Positions 16,527 to 25,742 of a stretch of DNA of 51,204 nt are shown piece by piece; the stretch's first letter is position 1, and the number at the start of each line of letters is the position of its first letter. The notes beneath the pieces were generated by a model that was not told the DNA's origin, searched no databases, and was given only the letters and a program-made list of their open reading frames with translations. The stretch spans positions 1-51,204 of the forward strand of contig JABUTU010000005.1 in assembly GCA_021443545.1 (NCBI GenBank), in the 5' to 3' direction. This stretch comes from Marinilabiliaceae bacterium. GTDB lineage: Bacteria; Bacteroidota; Bacteroidia; Bacteroidales; Marinilabiliaceae. The position numbers and the translations under genes are program-made.

Positions 16527-18041
16527 TTATTTTATCAGACACTTGCCAGACATCTCCTTTGGCTGTTCGAGCCCCATTATGTGGAGTATTGACGGAGCAA
16601 CATCCGCCAACACACCATTCTCCACCTTAGCACTCTTATTTGCTGTCACATAGACAAAAGGTACAGGATTAAGAGAGTGCGCGGTGTTAGGAGTTCCGTC
16701 TGCATTTATAGCGCGGTCAGCATTACCATGGTCTGCTATTATTATGACCTCGTAGTCATTGCGCTTTGCAGCCTCAACAGTATCCTTAACACACTCATCG
16801 ATAGCCTTGACAGCCTTCTCGATAGCTTCGTATACTCCAGTATGGCCCACCATATCGCCATTAGCGTAGTTGACAACGATAAAATCGAACTTCTTAGTGT
16901 CGATTGCTTTGACGAGGCTATCTTTAACCTCGTAAGCCGACATCTCAGGCTTGAGGTCGTACGTAGCCACCTTAGGAGAAGGGATAAGGATTCGCTCCTC
17001 ACCTGGAAATTCAGCCTCACGACCACCATTCAGGAAGAATGTCACGTGCGCGAACTTCTCCGTCTCAGCCGTATGCAACTGCTTTAGTCCTTTATTTGAG
17101 ATATACTCTGCGAGAGTATTCTCGACATTCTCCTTAGGGAAAAGAATATGAACACCCGTAAAAGAGGCATCATAAGGGGTCATACAGTAATACTGTAGAT
17201 TCTTTATTGTGCTCATACCCTGCTCAGGCATATCCTGCTGTGTAAGGACTATGGTAAGCTCTTTGGCACGGTCGTTTCGATAGTTGAAGAATATTACTAC
17301 ATCGCCCTCCTTAATTGTTCCGTCGACATTTGCATTAGATATTGGCTTGATAAATTCATCCGTTACACCTTCGTCGTACGACTCCTGCATAGCTTTAACT
17401 ATGTCGGCAGCCTTCTTACCCACACCTTTAACGATAAGGTCATAAGCCTCCTTGACACGTTCCCAACGCTTATCTCGGTCCATAGCGTAGAAACGTCCAA
17501 CGATAGAGGCAATAATACCAGCCGACTTCTGTGTGTGTGCTGACAACTCCTCTATAAAACCCTTACCGCTCTTTGGATCCGTGTCGCGACCATCCATAAA
17601 ACAATGGATGAAAGTATTCTTTATGCCATATTCCTTAGAGATATCGCAAAGTTTAAACAGATGATCAAGTGAAGAGTGTACACCACCATTAGATGTCAAA
17701 CCCATGAAATGAACACTCTTTCCACTCTTCTGAGCGTAAGAAAATGCATTCACTATCTCAGGATTCTTCATTATTGAATTATCACGGCACGCCATATTGA
17801 TTTTAACCAAGTCCTGGTAAACAATGCGGCCAGCACCGATGTTAAGGTGACCTACTTCCGAATTACCCATCTGTCCATCTGGGAGACCAACATTCTCACC
17901 CGATGCCTGAAGCTGTGAGTTTGGATACTCTGCAATAAGAGAATCCCAATAAGGAGTTGGAGTAGAGAATATTACATCATCTTTCTTCTGATCACCGATT
18001 CCCCATCCATCGAGAATCATAAGCAACGCTTTCTTTGCCAT
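16527..18041 (-). CDS. gpmI: 2,3-bisphosphoglycerate-independent phosphoglycerate mutase
   Basis: The 504 residues match the usual length of the Mn-dependent iPGM. The phosphatase-domain metal site starts with [11 protein letters not shown] (Asp11), the phosphoserine nucleophile is Ser61 in [15 protein letters not shown], the transferase domain has HSSLDHL and [14 protein letters not shown], and the C-terminal metal site has IIADHGNAD and TAHSLNPVP. It interconverts 3- and 2-phosphoglycerate in glycolysis in the cytoplasm. It is downstream of mutS by 121 bases and has a possible -7 box of its own at 18077-18084. Confidence 0.96.
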   Translation of the reverse strand: MAKKALLMILDGWGIGDQKKDDVIFSTPTPYWDSLIAEYPNSQLQASGENVGLPDGQMGNSEVGHLNIGAGRIVYQDLVKINMACRDNSIMKNPEIVNAFSYAQKSGKSVHFMGLTSNGGVHSSLDHLFKLCDISKEYGIKNTFIHCFMDGRDTDPKSGKGFIEELSAHTQKSAGIIASIVGRFYAMDRDKRWERVKEAYDLIVKGVGKKAADIVKAMQESYDEGVTDEFIKPISNANVDGTIKEGDVVIFFNYRNDRAKELTIVLTQQDMPEQGMSTIKNLQYYCMTPYDASFTGVHILFPKENVENTLAEYISNKGLKQLHTAETEKFAHVTFFLNGGREAEFPGEERILIPSPKVATYDLKPEMSAYEVKDSLVKAIDTKKFDFIVVNYANGDMVGHTGVYEAIEKAVKAIDECVKDTVEAAKRNDYEVIIIADHGNADRAINADGTPNTAHSLNPVPFVYVTANKSAKVENGVLADVAPSILHIMGLEQPKEMSGKCLIK

Positions 18042-18076
18042 TTTTTATCTGAATTATTTTGTCTTGTCTTATGGTG

Positions 18077-18084
18077 CAAAGATA
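18077..18084 (-). promoter_or_regulatory. possible -7 box for gpmI
   Basis: CAAAGATA on the plus strand reads TATCTTTG on the minus strand, 36 bases before the gpmI start codon. The nearest TTG is 27 bases upstream, too far for the usual spacing. Confidence 0.4.
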
Positions 18085-18162
18085 GTTACTATTTGGGAAC
18101 TAATATTATTCCAATAGTTTAAAATTACTTAACCCCACTCATTAGCTCATTAATGGAATATA

Positions 18163-20817
18163 TCACTTTACACCACACACTTTTTTAATTTCATTGAGTT
18201 TATTCAAAGCTTCGAGGGGGGTCAGATTATTGATATCTATTCCAGCAATCTCATCGCGCACCTGTTTGAGCACTGGGTCATCAAGCTGAAATATACTCAT
18301 CTGATAACCCGTCTCAATATTATCTCCTGACAACTTATTGCAGCTCGGAGAGTTATTCTTAGAATCATCAGACTTTGCTTTCATATTTGCATCGTTGCGC
18401 TGAGCTTCGAGTTGCTCAAGCACCTGCTGAGCCCTCGCTACAACCTGCCTTGGCATACCCGCCAGCTTAGCCACATGAATACCAAATGAATGAGCTGAGC
18501 CTCCACGTGCAAGCTTTCGCATAAAGATTACTTTACCGTTTATCTCCTTCACTGAGACATTGTAATTCTTGATACGGCTGAACTGTCGCTCCATTTCATT
18601 CAATTCATGATAGTGAGTAGCGAATAATGTTTTAGCCTGCGCTGATGGCACACTATGCAGATACTCCACAATGGACCACGCAAGAGATATACCATCGTAT
18701 GTTGACGTGCCTCGTCCCAGTTCATCAAAAAGAACTAAGCTTCTTGGTGTCACATTATTCAGGATATTAGCAGCTTCCGTCATCTCCACCATAAAAGTAG
18801 ACTCTCCAGCCGAGATGTTATCACTTGCCCCGACCCTTGTAAATATCTTATCAACGATTCCGATTCGAGCCTCTTTAGCTGGAACGAATGAACCAATCTG
18901 GGCCATAAGAACAATGAGTGCGGTCTGACGAAGCAAAGCACTCTTACCTGCCATGTTTGGTCCTGTTACAATTATAATCTGTTGCTCATTAGTATCAACA
19001 TGAAGGCTATTCGAGATATATGGTTCCCCCTCTGGTAGAAGACGTTCAATCACAGGATGACGACCTTCTACAATATCCAGTTCGTCAGAGTCGAGAATCT
19101 CAGGACAATGATAATCATATTCTGTTGCTATACCTGCAAATGACTGAAGCACATCCAGCTCCGACAGGATTGCGGCATCTGCTTGAATCTGTGCAATATA
19201 AGGTTGCAGATCCAATATGATACGATTAAATATTTCTGCCTCAATTGCGAGTATACGCTCCTCTGCCGTCAATATTTTATCCTCGTACTCCTTTAATTCA
19301 GGAGTTATATACCTTTCTGCTTGTGCCAAAGTCTGTTTACGAATCCAGTCCTCAGGCACCTTATCCTTATGAGTATTACGCACCTCAATGTAGTAGCCGA
19401 AGACATTATTAAACGAAATCTTAAGACTTGGTATGTTGGTCTGTTCCGACAGACGAATCTGCATATCATTGAGATATGCTCTGCCATTACCCGACATCAT
19501 CCGCAGATCATCCAGCTCTTCATTGACACCCTGAGCAATTACCCCACCCTTTGCTATCGACACGTTCGGTTCGGCGAGTATCTCCCGTGCTATTCTATCC
19601 CGCATCACTTCACATGGGTTAAATTGCTCAGCAAGAGTCCTCAGACGGTGGCAATCCGCAACGCCATTATCGTCGAGCATAGCTTTTTTCAAGGTTTCAA
19701 TCGCTGTAAGCGACTTTTGGAGTTGCACCATCTCGCGAGGTGATATTCTGGCAGTAGCTATCTTCGACACCAAACGTTCCAGATCGCCTACAACATGAAG
19801 GGCTGATTTGAGATTCTCATTAAGAACCTGCCACTTGATTAGTGTCGACACCGTGGTATTACGAGCCTCTATAGCACCCTTACTCTTCAAAGGCATTGCA
19901 ACCCATCTCTTCAGCATTCTTGAGCCCATCGGAGTCACTGTATGGTCAATGACATCCGTCAACGATGTTGTCCCATCCACACCCGATGCAAAAAGTTCAA
20001 GGTTTCGGATTGTAAAACGATCAAGCCAAACGAATTGCTCCTCCTCGATTCTTGAAAGGCGTTGTATATGATTTGTTCTGTCATGTTGAGTAACATCCAG
20101 ATAATGCATGATGGCACCCGCTGCCGTTGTTCCTGCAATCAGATTTTCGACGCCAAACCCTTTAAGTGAATGAACCTGAAATTGACGCAGAAGGCGTTCT
20201 CGTGCTGCATCAGGCTGAAAGGCCCAGTCCTCGAATGCATATGTCACCCAACGCGGTCCGAACTTCTCTTGAAACAACTGTCGATATCCCTTTTCAAAAA
20301 GAATCTCCTTAGGCTTAAAAGTGGCAAGCAGCCTATCGACATAGTCAGCATCTCCTTCTGCTATAAGAAATTCACCAGTAGATATATCCAGGAATGCCAC
20401 ACCTATTAAAGCAGGCTGACGCAAGTCAACAGAGGCAAGAAAGTTATTTTCCCTATTTTCAAGAACCCTATCCGACATTACGACGCCTGGCGTTACCAAC
20501 TCTGTAATACCGCGCTTTACGAGGCCCTTAACCATTTTCGGGTCTTCCAACTGCTCACATATCGCCACACGTAAACCCGCTCTGACGAGTTTGGGAAGAT
20601 AGGAGTCGATAGCGTGATATGGAACCCCCGCGAGTTCTGTTCCTGCTCGTTTGGTAAGAGTTATACCCAAAATCTCAGAAGCCTTTATAGCATCTTCAGA
20701 AAATGTCTCATAGAAATCGCCCACTCTGAATAGCAATATCGCATCTGGGTGTTTAGCCTTTATCGTATAGTATTGCCGCATAAGCGGCGTTTGTGATGAT
20801 TCTTTTTCCTTCGTCAT
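18163..20817 (-). CDS. mutS: DNA mismatch repair protein MutS
   Basis: The 884 residues show all MutS parts. The mismatch-reading Phe-x-Glu is in GDFYETF (Phe35, Glu37). The connector, lever and clamp follow (about 125-560). The ATPase domain has Walker A GPNMAGKS (619-626), GESTFMVEM, Walker [17 protein letters not shown] and the [10 protein letters not shown] switch. A C-terminal dimerisation helix pair ends the protein. It finds base mismatches and recruits MutL. The start codon lies 12 bases after the holA stop, so mutS is the third gene of an AMP nucleosidase-holA-mutS unit. Confidence 0.97.
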   Translation of the reverse strand: MTKEKESSQTPLMRQYYTIKAKHPDAILLFRVGDFYETFSEDAIKASEILGITLTKRAGTELAGVPYHAIDSYLPKLVRAGLRVAICEQLEDPKMVKGLVKRGITELVTPGVVMSDRVLENRENNFLASVDLRQPALIGVAFLDISTGEFLIAEGDADYVDRLLATFKPKEILFEKGYRQLFQEKFGPRWVTYAFEDWAFQPDAARERLLRQFQVHSLKGFGVENLIAGTTAAGAIMHYLDVTQHDRTNHIQRLSRIEEEQFVWLDRFTIRNLELFASGVDGTTSLTDVIDHTVTPMGSRMLKRWVAMPLKSKGAIEARNTTVSTLIKWQVLNENLKSALHVVGDLERLVSKIATARISPREMVQLQKSLTAIETLKKAMLDDNGVADCHRLRTLAEQFNPCEVMRDRIAREILAEPNVSIAKGGVIAQGVNEELDDLRMMSGNGRAYLNDMQIRLSEQTNIPSLKISFNNVFGYYIEVRNTHKDKVPEDWIRKQTLAQAERYITPELKEYEDKILTAEERILAIEAEIFNRIILDLQPYIAQIQADAAILSELDVLQSFAGIATEYDYHCPEILDSDELDIVEGRHPVIERLLPEGEPYISNSLHVDTNEQQIIIVTGPNMAGKSALLRQTALIVLMAQIGSFVPAKEARIGIVDKIFTRVGASDNISAGESTFMVEMTEAANILNNVTPRSLVLFDELGRGTSTYDGISLAWSIVEYLHSVPSAQAKTLFATHYHELNEMERQFSRIKNYNVSVKEINGKVIFMRKLARGGSAHSFGIHVAKLAGMPRQVVARAQQVLEQLEAQRNDANMKAKSDDSKNNSPSCNKLSGDNIETGYQMSIFQLDDPVLKQVRDEIAGIDINNLTPLEALNKLNEIKKVCGVK

Positions 20818-20829
20818 TTGTACACGGTA

Positions 20830-21885
20830 TCAACAATTCATTATTTGAAAAAGCATCTCTTGCAACATGACAGAAGATGGCAAAGCTGGATAGTCCACAC
20901 CTTTACACCTCATATCGTATTTATGCAAAATTCCCAATATCTTAAAGGTCTGCATCCCTGTATAGTAATCCTTTGCAACTTTTGTATTTCGGGAATAGAC
21001 ATAAGCGCTATTCTCTCCTGTCAGCATGGCCATAGTCCTATCGTCGCTCCTCATGCGAGGGTCTGCTTTGTAATATATGACAAGTTTCTGAAAAACTGAA
21101 AATAGCAATGAGATAATAGGAATCACCTCATGCGCCTTTTCATTTCGTGAAAAGGCCTTTACTATTCGATTCAGCTTTGACACATCCCGTCGGAGAAGAG
21201 CATCCTTAAGTTCAAAATTATTGTAATCCTTGGATATTCCTACGTTATTCTCCACCATCTCAGCAGTGACATTCTGAGTGCCACGCGACAGAGAGTCGAC
21301 CCTAAGTTTTTCAACTGCTGACGCCATATTAGAGAGATTTGTCCCAACAAACTCTGCCAACATCTCAATCGCTTTCTGTTCAGGTTTCAACCCCTGCGAA
21401 ACCATATATTGCTGAATCCATACATTCAACTGCTCGTTTTTGATTGGAGAACTCTCAAACGATACACCACCTATTGCATCTACTGCACGCGTAAGCTTTA
21501 CGCTACACTTATCCTTCTTGTAGCAAATGACAAATATCGTCTGTGGCTGATAAATACCTTCTTGAAAATACTTTGACAGGGTCTCAATCTTCTCTCCCGT
21601 CGTCCTGCTATCTCTGACTTCGATTCCCTGAGCCTCCTTAAGTATAACGACACGACGTTCAGCCACCATCGGGTACTGCGAGACTGCATGAATCATGGTC
21701 TCGAGATTCACCTCCCTGCCATAGGTTACCACTTGATCCCACGTCTTATGTTCCTCTGGCAAAGCCGTAGCTTCAATCATGTTTGCAATGGAATCGATAA
21801 AGTATGGTTCCGCACCATACAAGAGGTACACTGGTCGGAAGAGACCCGACTTAATCTCTTTTACTATTTCATCATATTGTGCCAC
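20830..21885 (-). CDS. holA: DNA polymerase III delta subunit
   Basis: The 351 residues match HolA in length and layout. The N terminus (LFRPVYLLYGAEPYFID) is the degenerate AAA+ P-loop of the delta subunit, and the region MVAERRVVILKEAQ is the interface that opens the sliding clamp. The C-terminal collar part ends in ALPSSVMLQEMLFQIMNC. As part of the clamp loader it opens the beta clamp during replication. It starts 3 bases after the stop of the AMP nucleosidase gene and is followed by mutS 12 bases later, so translation is probably coupled. Confidence 0.92.
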   Translation of the reverse strand: MAQYDEIVKEIKSGLFRPVYLLYGAEPYFIDSIANMIEATALPEEHKTWDQVVTYGREVNLETMIHAVSQYPMVAERRVVILKEAQGIEVRDSRTTGEKIETLSKYFQEGIYQPQTIFVICYKKDKCSVKLTRAVDAIGGVSFESSPIKNEQLNVWIQQYMVSQGLKPEQKAIEMLAEFVGTNLSNMASAVEKLRVDSLSRGTQNVTAEMVENNVGISKDYNNFELKDALLRRDVSKLNRIVKAFSRNEKAHEVIPIISLLFSVFQKLVIYYKADPRMRSDDRTMAMLTGENSAYVYSRNTKVAKDYYTGMQTFKILGILHKYDMRCKGVDYPALPSSVMLQEMLFQIMNC

Positions 21886-21888
21886 CTA

Positions 21889-22653
21889 TCACCACCTCAA
21901 ATGCTTCACAGAATTACCATCTGCTGCTATCTCCGAAAGGGCAGCAATTCCCATCTGCAGATGTTGTTCAGCAAAATTAGACGTTACTTTACGGTCGCTC
22001 TCAGCAGTCTTTACACCCTCTGGTATCATAGGTTGATCGGAGACTAAAAGCAAAGCTCCACTTGGTATTTCATTATGGAATCCAACGGTGAATATTGTAG
22101 CGGTCTCCATATCTACAGCCATAGCCCGCATAGTCTCAAGACGACGCTTGAAGTCCTCATCATGTTCCCATACGCGTCGGTTTGTCGTATATACTGTTCC
22201 TGTCCAGTAATCAAGACCATGGTCACGAATGGTCGAACTAACAGCTCTCTGCAGAGAGAAGGCAGGCAGAGCTGGAACTTCTGGGGGCAGATAATCATTT
22301 GATGTACCCTCACCGCGTATAGCTGCTATAGGAAGTATGTAATCGCCCAACTGATTTTTTCGCTTCAAGCCTCCGCATTTGCCTAAGAAAAGAACCGCTC
22401 TCGGTTTAGCCGCCATCAGAAGATCCATAATTGTTGCTGCATTGGGTGAACCCATGCCAAAATTTATGATAATGAGATCCTCTGTCGCAGCATTAGGCAT
22501 ATTGGCTCTGAGCACAGGAACTCCATATAAATCAGCAAACATTTCTACGTAGTTCTGAAAATTAGTCAGAAGCACATATTTGGGGAATGTATCTACTGGA
22601 CGTCCAGTATATCTGGTAAGCCAGTTTGTCACTATCTCTTGCTTTGTCTTCAT
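21889..22653 (-). CDS. amn: AMP nucleosidase
   Basis: From the ATG at 22653 (MKTKQEIV) the product has 254 residues. It carries the phosphorylase/nucleosidase fold with INFGMGSPNAATIMDLL, FLGKCGGLKRKNQLGDYILP and the ribose-binding MAVDMETATIFTVG, and closely follows the short Bacteroides-type AMP nucleosidase. The E. coli Amn is almost twice as long because of an extra N-terminal domain. It splits AMP into adenine and ribose-5-phosphate. It has its own strong promoter (22676-22705) and heads the unit with holA and mutS. Confidence 0.88.
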   Translation of the reverse strand: MKTKQEIVTNWLTRYTGRPVDTFPKYVLLTNFQNYVEMFADLYGVPVLRANMPNAATEDLIIINFGMGSPNAATIMDLLMAAKPRAVLFLGKCGGLKRKNQLGDYILPIAAIRGEGTSNDYLPPEVPALPAFSLQRAVSSTIRDHGLDYWTGTVYTTNRRVWEHDEDFKRRLETMRAMAVDMETATIFTVGFHNEIPSGALLLVSDQPMIPEGVKTAESDRKVTSNFAEQHLQMGIAALSEIAADGNSVKHLRW

Positions 22654-22675
22654 ACGCCACAAATCACAATAAGCA

Positions 22676-22705
22676 CAAAGGTATATTTAATTATTGAAGT
22701 ATCAA
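22676..22705 (-). promoter_or_regulatory. promoter of the AMP nucleosidase-holA-mutS unit
   Basis: On the minus strand TTG (22703-22705), 19 bases, then TACCTTTG (22676-22683), 23 bases before the start codon. The -33 box is only 6 bases from the terminator of the gene upstream. Confidence 0.7.
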
Positions 22706-22711
22706 AAACAA

Positions 22712-22740
22712 GAAGAGACGCAACTCACGCGCGTCTCTTC
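22712..22740 (-). terminator. terminator of the small lipoprotein gene
   Basis: GAAGAGACGC and GCGTCTCTTC form a perfect 10-bp stem with a 9-base loop; on the minus strand TTGTTTTTGAT follows. It separates the lipoprotein transcript from the AMP nucleosidase promoter. Confidence 0.75.
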
Positions 22741-22815
22741 AACTGTTTTTATCTCCTGAATTAGAATTTCAGAGCATCAAGATTGAAACCCTATTCATTC
22801 GCCTTCAGATAGTTC

Positions 22816-23010
22816 TTACTCAGCAGCACAAACTGTTGAATCAGCAACTGCAGCCAATGAATCGGCTACTTGTGCAGCAACCGAATCAACTGTCTCTACA
22901 GCTGCTTCAACTACTTCAACTGCCTCTACTGCCTCTGCAGCCTGTTTCTTGCCACATGACGAGAGGGCCAATGCCAATACGGCAACACCCATAAATAAAA
23001 TTTTCTTCAT
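22816..23010 (-). CDS. small Ala/Val/Glu-rich lipoprotein
   Basis: The start is the ATG at 23010, giving 64 residues. A short lipoprotein signal (MKKILFMGVAVLALALSSC, Cys19) is followed by a low-complexity tail built from imperfect AAEAVEAVEVV and VAAQVADSLAAVADS repeats. The tail should form an amphipathic helix or coiled coil, in the manner of Lpp-like or small repeat lipoproteins, but no peptidoglycan-binding Lys ends it. It has its own promoter and terminator, which suggests strong, independent expression. No named family is recognised. Confidence 0.7.
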   Translation of the reverse strand: MKKILFMGVAVLALALSSCGKKQAAEAVEAVEVVEAAVETVDSVAAQVADSLAAVADSTVCAAE

Positions 23011-23043
23011 CGTTAATTTGAGTTTTATTGGTTTACGTGACCG

Positions 23044-23074
23044 CAAAATTATAGAAATGTTTTATCTATTACAA
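23044..23074 (-). promoter_or_regulatory. promoter of the small lipoprotein gene
   Basis: On the minus strand TTG (23072-23074), 20 bases, then TAATTTTG (23044-23051), 33 bases before the ATG. Confidence 0.65.
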
Positions 23075-23311
23075 CAAAAATCGCTTTCTGCCTATAAAAA
23101 AATAGTTAACTACATTCGTACATTCATCTTAGAAAACTGAGAAATCCACAAATTATTTTGAGGGTCATATACTTATGCAGTTTATAAGCGAATAAATAGA
23201 CACAACAGGCTACATAATAGTATAAAAATCAACAGCGCACATACAAGACAACAAAGATTCTTAAAATGGCTTTGTTATATCTCAATGTTTATGAATCAAC
23301 AAAAACAACCA

Positions 23312-23548
23312 TTACTTGAACGGGGATTGTGTAGAGAGATGCGTCGTTTCATTTTTCCATATCGACGATGAACCAGAGGGTGTTTGATTCCATATACTCT
23401 TTTTCTGTGCTGATCCATTAAAAGAATTACCCCACTCCTCTCCCGACGTATCAGTTGGAGGCGCAGATATGGTTGCCACTGCGATAGATGCATCAACTTC
23501 TATCATCACAAAAGATGGCTCTATGTATTTTCTTTTAAATCTATTCAT
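23312..23548 (-). CDS. small unknown protein
   Basis: This 78-residue protein starts MNRFKRKYIEPSFVMIEVD. The basic start, then a YxxPxxxxIEVD piece and a Gly/Ser/Trp-rich tail (EEWGNSF, KSIWNQ, SSIWKN) recalls the many short uncharacterised Bacteroidales proteins that begin with a lysine-rich YxxP segment. There is no signal peptide or membrane helix. A -7-like box at 23571-23578 lies 23 bases upstream. It sits alone between the lipoprotein and cysK genes. It may be a real small gene; the function is unknown. Confidence 0.5.
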   Translation of the reverse strand: MNRFKRKYIEPSFVMIEVDASIAVATISAPPTDTSGEEWGNSFNGSAQKKSIWNQTPSGSSSIWKNETTHLSTQSPFK

Positions 23549-23570
23549 TACGCACCTTCAATTCAAGGCG

Positions 23571-23578
23571 CAAATTTA
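23571..23578 (-). promoter_or_regulatory. possible -7 box for the small unknown gene
   Basis: CAAATTTA reads TAAATTTG on the minus strand and matches TAnnTTTG. No -33 TTG is found at the proper distance. Confidence 0.35.
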
Positions 23579-23615
23579 CGATTAAAAATGACAAAATCTA
23601 CACACTAACAACAAT

Positions 23616-24545
23616 TTATTTATTTTTCCATAATCCTGTTGATAAATATCTCTCGCCAGTATCTGGTAATATTGCTACTATAATCTTCCCCTTATTCTCA
23701 TCCCTTTTAGCCAATTGTGCAGCAGCAAAGAGAGCTGCACCGCTGGAGATACCAACCAACAAACCCTCTGTCGAAGTTGCATTGCGTGTCGCCTCATATG
23801 CTTCTTCGTCGCTTACAGCAATCACTTCATCCACAACATTACAATCGTACGTAGCAGGAATAAAACCAGCACCTATACCCTGAATCTTATGCTGTCCGGG
23901 TTTTCCTCCACTCAATACGGCAGATGACTTTGGCTCGACCGCAACAACTTTTATGTTCGGATTATGACTCTTCAACCCTCGTCCAGTACCGCTCACTGTC
24001 CCTCCAGTCCCAGCTGTTGCAACAAGTATGTCAATCTTTCCATCTGTATCCCGCCAGATTTCGTCTGCTGTTGTTCCCACATGAGCTTCTGGATTAGCTG
24101 GGTTCTGAAACTGTTGCAGAATGATACTACCTGATATCGTATTGTGAAGTCTCTCTGCCTCTGCTATTGCACCCGACATTCCTTCTGCTCCAGAAGTAAG
24201 TACTATCTCTGCACCAAGAGCCGACAAAAGATTTCGACGCTCAACACTCATAGTCTCAGGCATTGTCAATATGAGTTTATACCCCTTGACAGTCGATACA
24301 AAAGCCAAACCAACACCCGTATTACCCGATGTCGGTTCAATTATTGTAGCTCCATTTTTAAGCTCACCTCTTTTCTCGGCATCCTCAATCATAGCAAATG
24401 CAACTCTATCCTTACTTGAACCAAGAGGATTAAAATACTCCAGTTTAGCCAAAATACTTGCTTCGCTCTTGTACAATTGTGAAAACCTTGATACTTCCAA
24501 TAGAGGTGTATTACCTATAAGATCTGTTAATTTTTTAGCTATCAT
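23616..24545 (-). CDS. cysK: cysteine synthase A
   Basis: From the ATG at 24545 (MIAKKLTDLIGNTPLLE) the protein has 309 residues, the normal O-acetylserine sulfhydrylase length; a longer frame upstream overlaps the preceding gene and is not used. The PLP lysine is Lys45 in NPLGSSKDR, the substrate loop is EPTSGNTG, the phosphate loop is GTGGTVSGTG, and GISSGAA closes the active site. It makes L-cysteine from O-acetylserine and sulfide in the cytoplasm. It lies 5 bases after the RNA methyltransferase gene and shares its promoter. Confidence 0.94.
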   Translation of the reverse strand: MIAKKLTDLIGNTPLLEVSRFSQLYKSEASILAKLEYFNPLGSSKDRVAFAMIEDAEKRGELKNGATIIEPTSGNTGVGLAFVSTVKGYKLILTMPETMSVERRNLLSALGAEIVLTSGAEGMSGAIAEAERLHNTISGSIILQQFQNPANPEAHVGTTADEIWRDTDGKIDILVATAGTGGTVSGTGRGLKSHNPNIKVVAVEPKSSAVLSGGKPGQHKIQGIGAGFIPATYDCNVVDEVIAVSDEEAYEATRNATSTEGLLVGISSGAALFAAAQLAKRDENKGKIIVAILPDTGERYLSTGLWKNK

Positions 24546-24550
24546 TTGAA

Positions 24551-25093
24551 CTACAATTTTTTCATTTTTCTTGCAGCATCCCACAGGACCATACCTGTCG
24601 TAACACTGACATTCATAGAGTGTTTCATTCCCCATTGTGGAATCTCAACACAATAATCTGATGCATCAACGACATGCTGTTGAACACCATGTACCTCATT
24701 TCCCATCACCACAGCATAGCTTCTATCAGGAGAAAAATCAAAATCCTGAAGGGCGACACTATTATGAACCTGCTCTATACAGACAACGACATAGCCCTCT
24801 GCCTTCAAATCAGCAACGGCCTTCAACGTATCGTCATAATGTTTCCACGCCACCGACTCTTCGGCTCCAAGAGCTGTCTTATGCATCTCAACGGATGGAG
24901 GAAGAGGCGTTATGCCACACAAAAAAAGTCGTTCGACATCCATTGCATCACTCGTCCTGAATATCGAGCCAACATTATTGATGCTTCGTATATTATCCAA
25001 TACAACTGTTAGCTTAAGATGTTTAGCATTTAGGCAATCCTCTGTGCTTAATCGCCCCATCTCTTCAACTCGCAGTTTTATATTATCCTTCAT
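24551..25093 (-). CDS. TrmH/SpoU family RNA 2'-O-methyltransferase
   Basis: The 180 residues hold the three SPOUT motifs: NVGSIFRT (motif 1, about 41-48), VVMGNEVHGV (motif 2) and SMNVSVTTGMVLWD (motif 3), with the arginine of motif 1 as the likely catalytic residue. It methylates a ribose 2'-OH in tRNA or rRNA; the target cannot be read from the sequence. It has no N-terminal RNA-binding extension, unlike RlmB. It is the first gene of a two-gene unit with cysK and is driven by the promoter at 25118-25147. Confidence 0.88.
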   Translation of the reverse strand: MKDNIKLRVEEMGRLSTEDCLNAKHLKLTVVLDNIRSINNVGSIFRTSDAMDVERLFLCGITPLPPSVEMHKTALGAEESVAWKHYDDTLKAVADLKAEGYVVVCIEQVHNSVALQDFDFSPDRSYAVVMGNEVHGVQQHVVDASDYCVEIPQWGMKHSMNVSVTTGMVLWDAARKMKKL

Positions 25094-25117
25094 TTCAAAA
25101 CACCTTTATCCATCGGA

Positions 25118-25147
25118 CAAAGTTACGATTAAGCGAGCGAAAAGCAA
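25118..25147 (-). promoter_or_regulatory. promoter of the RNA methyltransferase-cysK unit
   Basis: On the minus strand TTG (25145-25147), 19 bases, then TAACTTTG (25118-25125), 25 bases before the start codon. It lies within the first copy of a direct repeat. Confidence 0.65.
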
Positions 25148-25217
25148 AGGCTTGCTTTAGCTTTTCAGAGCGTGAAGAACTTATTTTAAGTTACGATTAA
25201 TTGAGCTAAAAGCAAAG
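25120..25217. repeat. imperfect direct repeat, two 30-base copies
   Basis: Copies at 25120-25149 and 25188-25217 share AAGTTACGATTAA, GAGC and AAAAGCAAAG and differ at three positions in the middle. The first copy holds the promoter of the RNA methyltransferase gene. In the second the -7 box reads TAACTTAA and has lost the TTTG end. AAAGCAA/TTGCTTT (25141-25158) forms a small hairpin at the end of copy one. The rest of the 328-base gap to yidD holds only the yidD promoter. Confidence 0.6.
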
Positions 25218-25251
25218 CATACCTCCTATTAGCTATTGATGCACCAGATCT

Positions 25252-25282
25252 TTGAAAATTCAATCAAATAACACTATGTTTG
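25252..25282 (+). promoter_or_regulatory. promoter of yidD
   Basis: TTG (25252-25254), 20 bases, then TATGTTTG (25275-25282), 139 bases before the yidD start. The leader is long and AT-rich with no clear structure. Confidence 0.5.
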
Positions 25283-25421
25283 TCATCCAAATGCAGATAC
25301 ATTTTTCTGCATAAAGCAAACAAGTCTCATTCTTCATTTTAAAGGAGATTCTGGAAATCGAGAAACAAAAGGCTTATTTACAACTTTATGGAGCTCAAAC
25401 GACAATAAAACAAAACTGATT

Positions 25422-25640
25422 ATGAGCCCTTTAGCTTATATAATGCGCTTCTGCTTACGTTTTTATCAGCGATGCATATCTCCGCTGACGCCACCATCGT
25501 GTCGTTTCACTCCGACATGCTCGCAGTATGCCATTGAAGCCATTGAGAAATATGGAGCCTTAAAGGGCGGATGGCTTGCCCTGAAACGATTGCTGAGATG
25601 TCATCCTTGGGGTGGCAGTGGCTGGGATCCTGTCCCCTGA
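25422..25640 (+). CDS. yidD: membrane protein insertion efficiency factor YidD
   Basis: This 72-residue protein is a typical YidD: a basic amphipathic N-terminal helix ([20 protein letters not shown]), the signature [15 protein letters not shown] with two conserved cysteines, and the [22 protein letters not shown] end. YidD sits at the inner face of the cytoplasmic membrane and helps YidC insert proteins. It is usually next to rnpA and yidC; here it stands alone. Confidence 0.93.
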   Translation: MSPLAYIMRFCLRFYQRCISPLTPPSCRFTPTCSQYAIEAIEKYGALKGGWLALKRLLRCHPWGGSGWDPVP

Positions 25641-25688
25641 CTAAGGAATAGTCCCATTAAAAGACAGCTAAAAGCATATCCTAAAAAA

Positions 25689-25715
25689 TCCCCGTCCGAC
25701 ATAATCGAACGGGGA
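25689..25715 (-). terminator. terminator of the susC-susD-DUF5123 operon
   Basis: TCCCCGT (25689-25695) and ACGGGGA (25709-25715) form a stem with a 13-base loop; on the minus strand TTTTTTAG follows directly. It lies 28 bases after the last stop codon of the operon. Confidence 0.7.
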
Positions 25716-25742
25716 CAACCTATCTATGAAAAAAACTACTTA

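Noticed and set aside
24546..24635. 30-residue N-terminal extension of cysK
   Set aside because: It lies within the end of the preceding gene and has no similarity to cysteine synthases, while MIAKKLTDLIGNTPL is the normal start.
25120..25217. CRISPR-like repeat pair
   Set aside because: Only two imperfect copies, one holding a promoter, with no further repeats or cas genes in the window.
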